From contig JABXGS010000120.1 in NCBI GenBank assembly GCA_016550425.1, forward strand, positions 35,343-99,342: a DNA stretch of 64,000 nucleotides. The letters are read 5' to 3'. Under the pieces are notes generated by a model that saw only the letters and a list, made by a program, of their open reading frames with translations, made no database searches and was not told the origin of the DNA. This document shows, piece after piece, positions 60,664 to 64,000 of this stretch (its first letter is position 1; each line of letters opens with the position of its first letter). The position numbers and the translations under genes were made by a program. The DNA is from an archaeon (GTDB lineage: Archaea > Asgardarchaeota > Hermodarchaeia > Hermodarchaeales > Hermodarchaeaceae).

Positions 60664-61050
60664 TTACTCCTCTGAGGATACGATGAGTTTTTCGATGAGG
60701 GTTTTAAAGGTCTCAGAAGAGAGGGCTCCTTTAATTAGGTAGTCTTTGGCTCCCATATCCATTACCTCTTGAACCGTTTCATCGTCGTCGATAGCTGTTA
60801 AGGCAATGATGGCAATATCCGGATATTCGGTTGAGACTTGTTGAATAAGATCTGTCCCACTAATTTTAGGGAGTACCAAATCCACGAAGAAGATGTCAGG
60901 AGGATTAGCCTTGAGCTTTCTAAGGGCTTCTTCTCCATCTGCTGCTGTCTCGATGTCATAATCACGAAGGAGTAGTTGTGCAGCTCGAAGGAAGGTTTCT
61001 GAGTCGTCTGCTAGCAGGATTTTTATTTCATGCGATTTCTTGGAAGCCAA
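60664..61050 (-). CDS. CheY-like response-regulator receiver protein
   Basis: A 128-residue stand-alone receiver domain: acidic pair D15-D16 (LADDSETF), phosphorylation site D57 (FFVDLVLPKISG), T85 (ALTAID) and K107 (YLIKGA). All residues needed for phosphorylation are present; there is no output domain. It overlaps the upstream KaiC-like gene by 23 bases in another frame. No histidine kinase is in the window. Confidence 0.9.
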   Translation of the reverse strand: MASKKSHEIKILLADDSETFLRAAQLLLRDYDIETAADGEEALRKLKANPPDIFFVDLVLPKISGTDLIQQVSTEYPDIAIIALTAIDDDETVQEVMDMGAKDYLIKGALSSETFKTLIEKLIVSSEE

Positions 61051-62494
61051 TTTGTGGTTTACCCTCCACGAGATGTGTGTAAAGACAGTATTGAGGAGTT
61101 GAAGGGTTGATGCCGCGAAATACTGTGACTCCTTCTTTTACTGCTATTTCAACGTGAATATCAGCTAAGTCTGCAAGATATTGGTTAATTACCTCTGTAC
61201 TACTATAGCCGATGGTCACAGCTAAGTTACTTTCGGTAGCAGTATCATTAGCTATGCGTGTAGCCCAGCGTGGAAGATCCGCGGGACCTAGCCAGGAGTG
61301 TAACCAACCAAAACCAACAACGCTGAGAAGGTCTTTGCATCCTTGGTTTCGGAGTTCTTCCAAAGCCATGCTCCACGCATTTTCTAGGTCAGAGCTTTCA
61401 CGAAAAGCCACGGTTTTGTAATACGGTTCTCCCAATTCTCCTGTTGCACTAGAAACGCCTAAACTGGTAGCGGCACTAGCAAAGAGTCGTAACCGTGTAT
61501 TTAGTTGATCAACGAAGCCGTATCGAAGTGCTGCGGCTTTCAGTCTTCGGAAACTGAGTTTGTTTGGAGGAACAATAATTACTCCGCTATCTTGACGAAG
61601 AAAGTTGGCAACTATGTTTAATACTAAACCATTGATTGCCTCATTGGCCACACCCTCAGAGACGTCAATGAAGAAGGTGCTTCCGCGACGAAATCCACCA
61701 TATATCTCGTCAAGTTCTTTACTTCCGGATGAGAATCGACCACCAGTATGTGGGATGACTTCGAAGCCAGAAACCCGGACAGCTTGTTCAGCGTCATATG
61801 GGTGTAAGATAGAGAATCGGTTTCCCCGAAGTGAAAACCCTCGCATCCCCTGATCGATTGGGGTTCCTCGAAGTTTAATTAATTTAAGGCTTCGCCACAT
61901 CCGTCCTTCTGTAAATTCTTTTGTTACGCATACAATGCCATCAACGATATGATCAAGGGGGGACTCGCTGATGCCTTCAACGACTAGAATAATTTTGCCT
62001 GACAGGATTCTTCCTAAGTTGGTTAGAGCACTGGTTAAGCGTTGGGGGTCTGCTTGGGCTGCTTCAATGATGGCGTCAAATGAGTCGATGATACAAATAG
62101 GGGAATTTAGATTCCGAAGGCGATCATTAACAGCACTGATGAAAGTTAATTCGTCAGAATATACCATACGATTTTGAGAAGGCTCTCCAGCTTCCAAAGG
62201 AGATTCTGGAACTCCCATCAATGATGGGGTTGCATCAACAATTTGACCCTCAGGAAGCATTTCAAAAGCCCAAGCGAATTGTGATTTAAGACTTGTATTG
62301 GAAACACGGGATGACAGATAGATGAAATTCTCTGAACTGAATTTGTCAGGAAGCCTTTGTTCAAGCTCCTCTAATAGAGATAAGGCAAAGGTCGATTTAC
62401 CAGTTCCCGACCTTCCTTTAACAAGTAAGCTTTGTCCTTGTTCTTGTTTAAAGAATTCAATGAGTTCTTGTGGGAGGGTCACCTGTTCTTGCAC
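61028..62494 (-). CDS. Two-domain KaiC/RecA-like ATPase with a degenerate second domain
   Basis: A 488-residue protein. Domain 1 has an intact Walker A GRSGTGKS (27-34) and Walker B-like PICIIDSFDAI. Domain 2 (from about residue 250) begins SGSKELDEIYGGFRRGSTFF, the KaiC-type lead-in, but where Walker A should be it reads DVSEGVANEA, with no GKS/T. One active and one inactive ATPase module suggests regulation or scaffolding. It overlaps the receiver gene and starts 12 bases downstream of the GTPase stop. GvpD-like or RAD55-like proteins are alternatives. Confidence 0.82.
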   Translation of the reverse strand: MQEQVTLPQELIEFFKQEQGQSLLVKGRSGTGKSTFALSLLEELEQRLPDKFSSENFIYLSSRVSNTSLKSQFAWAFEMLPEGQIVDATPSLMGVPESPLEAGEPSQNRMVYSDELTFISAVNDRLRNLNSPICIIDSFDAIIEAAQADPQRLTSALTNLGRILSGKIILVVEGISESPLDHIVDGIVCVTKEFTEGRMWRSLKLIKLRGTPIDQGMRGFSLRGNRFSILHPYDAEQAVRVSGFEVIPHTGGRFSSGSKELDEIYGGFRRGSTFFIDVSEGVANEAINGLVLNIVANFLRQDSGVIIVPPNKLSFRRLKAAALRYGFVDQLNTRLRLFASAATSLGVSSATGELGEPYYKTVAFRESSDLENAWSMALEELRNQGCKDLLSVVGFGWLHSWLGPADLPRWATRIANDTATESNLAVTIGYSSTEVINQYLADLADIHVEIAVKEGVTVFRGINPSTPQYCLYTHLVEGKPQIGFQEIA

Positions 62495-62506
62495 CTTCTA
62501 AGCGAT

Positions 62507-63061
62507 TTACGTTATCACCTTCGCAGAGTGATCTAGAAGTAACTTCGATATTGTCTGGAAAAGTTCTTTTATATTGGTTCCAGCTTTTGCGGAAGTTTCT
62601 AAATAGCCAAGCATGTTCAGGCTCTTCCTTAATTTTTCTGCTGAGCTAGGTGTGACTACCCTATCTTCATTCAAGTCCGCTTTATTACCAACTAGAAAGA
62701 GAAGAACCTCGGGTGCACCTTGTCGTACATCCTTTACCCATTCTTTGACACAATCTAGTGTGTCTTCTCTTGTTAAATCAAATACAACAACAGCGAAATC
62801 AGTTCCAAAGAGATATTGGACCCGAACACGCTGAAATGAGGTTTGACCTGCCAAGTCCCATACCTGAAGTGAAATATCTGAACCGCTTACAGAAGTCTTG
62901 AATGTAGAAATGGCAGCCCCAAGCGTTGCCTTGTAGCCTTCATCAAAAGAATTCGTCATGTAACGTTTTATGATTGAGGTCTTTCCAACAGCATAATCCC
63001 CAATCACTGAAACTTTGAACATGTATCGGCCACTTTTGGGCACCATTCCTTTTGTCACCAT
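62507..63061 (-). CDS. Ras-like small GTPase
   Basis: A 184-residue GTPase with G1 GDYAVGKT (21-28), switch I Thr in KATLGAA (46), G3 WDLAGQ (68-73), G4 NKAD (126-129) and G5 ETSAK (155-159). The catalytic Gln is present. The C-terminus (DHSAKVIT) has no Cys, so no prenylation is expected. It resembles Rab/Arf-like Asgard GTPases. It sits between a KaiC-like ATPase gene upstream and the two-domain ATPase gene, all on one strand. Start ATG 63061 or a nearby internal Met. Confidence 0.9.
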   Translation of the reverse strand: MVTKGMVPKSGRYMFKVSVIGDYAVGKTSIIKRYMTNSFDEGYKATLGAAISTFKTSVSGSDISLQVWDLAGQTSFQRVRVQYLFGTDFAVVVFDLTREDTLDCVKEWVKDVRQGAPEVLLFLVGNKADLNEDRVVTPSSAEKLRKSLNMLGYLETSAKAGTNIKELFQTISKLLLDHSAKVIT

Positions 63062-63150
63062 ACCCAGATTTTTTCCCTCAGATGATTATCTCATATTGAT
63101 GAAATTTAAGCTCGACGGTATTGATACGATTTCATTCTCCTAGTTTGTGT

Positions 63151-63891
63151 TTATTGAATCGGGGGTAGATCCGAGACCTTAATGCCTTCATCACCTATTA
63201 TGAGCAGAAGGGGATTCATTTGATGGCTTGTCCCTCGCATTTTTCCAATCTCGATAGTCCTGATGCGTATAGTTCCTTGGCTCATCAGCTTCAACATTAT
63301 TACGCCATCCATGAGAAAGCCTTCGACATCAAAGCGACCAACGCTGTCATCTGAGGGACTTTCTACTGCGACTAAGCAAGTGGCTTGACTCATACGCAGA
63401 GATCGAACCATATTAAGCAGGTCGTGACGAATACGAAACAAATCCTTGTGCTGGAGAGTAAGTGTAGAAATTGAGTCGATGGCTACGCGCTTTGCTTTGA
63501 TTCGTCGAATTTCTCGATGAATCAATGATAGAAGGGATTCCATGGTAAATTCCTCTCGACCTAGCACTGGATGTTCTGGTTTCAGGACCACACGTTCATT
63601 CTGTATCATGGGTGAAGCATCAACCATGGCAATTAGACCTTTATCAATGAGATTTTGTAGATCCCAACCAAATTGCTTCATATTACGGATAGTTGAAGGA
63701 ATGGATTCTTCCATCGATACTAATACGCCTGGTTCTTTGAATTTTTTAGCCCCTTCAACGAGAAATTGGTTCATTAGAATTGATTTCCCTGTTCCAGGGC
63801 CACCACTAACTAGAATTACTGCACCCTCGGGAAAGCCACCATGTAATGCTTCGTCTAGACCTGGAATACCGGATTTTGTCTTTTCAGCCAC
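63151..63891 (-). CDS. Single-domain KaiC-like ATPase
   Basis: About 246 residues from GTG 63891 (VAEKTKSGIPGLDEALHGGF). It has Walker A GGPGTGKS, a Glu pair in VSMEESIPSTIRNMKQFG, Walker B RVAIDSISTL and a C-terminal KMRGTSHQMNP of KaiC/RAD55-family proteins. A TTG at 63927 is an alternative start. KaiC-like proteins act in archaeal signalling or motility control. It precedes the GTPase gene by about 90 bases on the same strand. Confidence 0.85.
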   Translation of the reverse strand: MAEKTKSGIPGLDEALHGGFPEGAVILVSGGPGTGKSILMNQFLVEGAKKFKEPGVLVSMEESIPSTIRNMKQFGWDLQNLIDKGLIAMVDASPMIQNERVVLKPEHPVLGREEFTMESLLSLIHREIRRIKAKRVAIDSISTLTLQHKDLFRIRHDLLNMVRSLRMSQATCLVAVESPSDDSVGRFDVEGFLMDGVIMLKLMSQGTIRIRTIEIGKMRGTSHQMNPLLLIIGDEGIKVSDLPPIQ

Positions 63892-64000
63892 ACTAATCCC
63901 CCGATTAGATGGTCTCCTAATATTCAAGTACCAAATTGATGATTTAAGAGGTTTGCGTATCTTCTCAAACTAATTCCCTACCTCTACAGACTTCCCAAAA

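Overview
The window reads as a piece of archaeal chromosome, most likely from an Asgard archaeon of the Heimdallarchaeia type. The archaeal traits seen are TATA-like promoters, KaiC/RecA-family ATPases, an archaeal asparagine-synthetase-like class II synthetase, Lrp and AbrB-like regulators, a degenerate family B DNA polymerase of the PolB2 kind, C50-carotenoid genes and surface proteins ending in a PGF-like motif, a membrane helix and an Arg-rich tail. The Asgard placement rests on two Ras-like small GTPases, two proteins that look longin-like, and the sorting-tail style. It is an inference; no rRNA or ribosomal protein gene is present to confirm it.

Layout. 1-1250: a photolyase running off the left edge, divergent from an FMN-binding split-barrel protein. 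1378-9684: a carotenoid region with two divergent units, crtB-crtI-fixC-fixX on the minus strand and crtD-lyeJ-cruF on the plus strand, then a UbiA-family prenyltransferase. The second unit has the order of haloarchaeal bacterioruberin loci, so a C50 carotenoid is the probable product. 9753-15850: a flavodoxin gene split by an in-frame TAA, an AbrB-like regulator with an inverted-repeat operator, a 700-residue helical-repeat protein, thyX, and a divergent asparagine-synthetase-like/Lrp pair with repeated half-sites between them. 15850-22780: small membrane proteins, an M29-like peptidase, a Ras-like GTPase with a long Pro/Glu tail, and an acetoacetate-decarboxylase-like protein. 22992-25022: class II ribonucleotide reductase.

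25067-37349: surface proteins (zinc-dependent phospholipase C-like, FN3-containing and metallophosphoesterase types) sharing PGF-like C-terminal tails, then an iron-type ABC importer (binding protein, double-length permease, ATPase) whose leader carries a 15-bp UUCG-capped hairpin. 37512-42923: a small unknown gene, a longin-like protein, nitroreductase, a stand-alone Lrp sensor domain, a disulfide reductase/DsrE pair and an aminotransferase. 43026-57697: an endonuclease/exonuclease/phosphatase-type protein coupled to a membrane protein, PolB2, a giant clostripain-like surface protease with a cytoplasmic zinc ribbon, two MFS paralogues around another surface protein, and acyl-CoA dehydrogenase.

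58369-60652: a sulfur-transfer and Fe-S operon, tusA-dsrE-iscS-iscU, whose IscS has Asp where the PLP lysine should be. 60664-63891: a minus-strand signalling cluster of KaiC-like ATPase, Ras-like GTPase, a two-domain KaiC-like ATPase with one degenerate domain, and a CheY-like receiver. This cluster, the fixCX coupling to carotenoid genes and the lysine-less IscS are the parts most worth following up. No tRNA, rRNA, CRISPR array, insertion sequence or rhodopsin gene was found.
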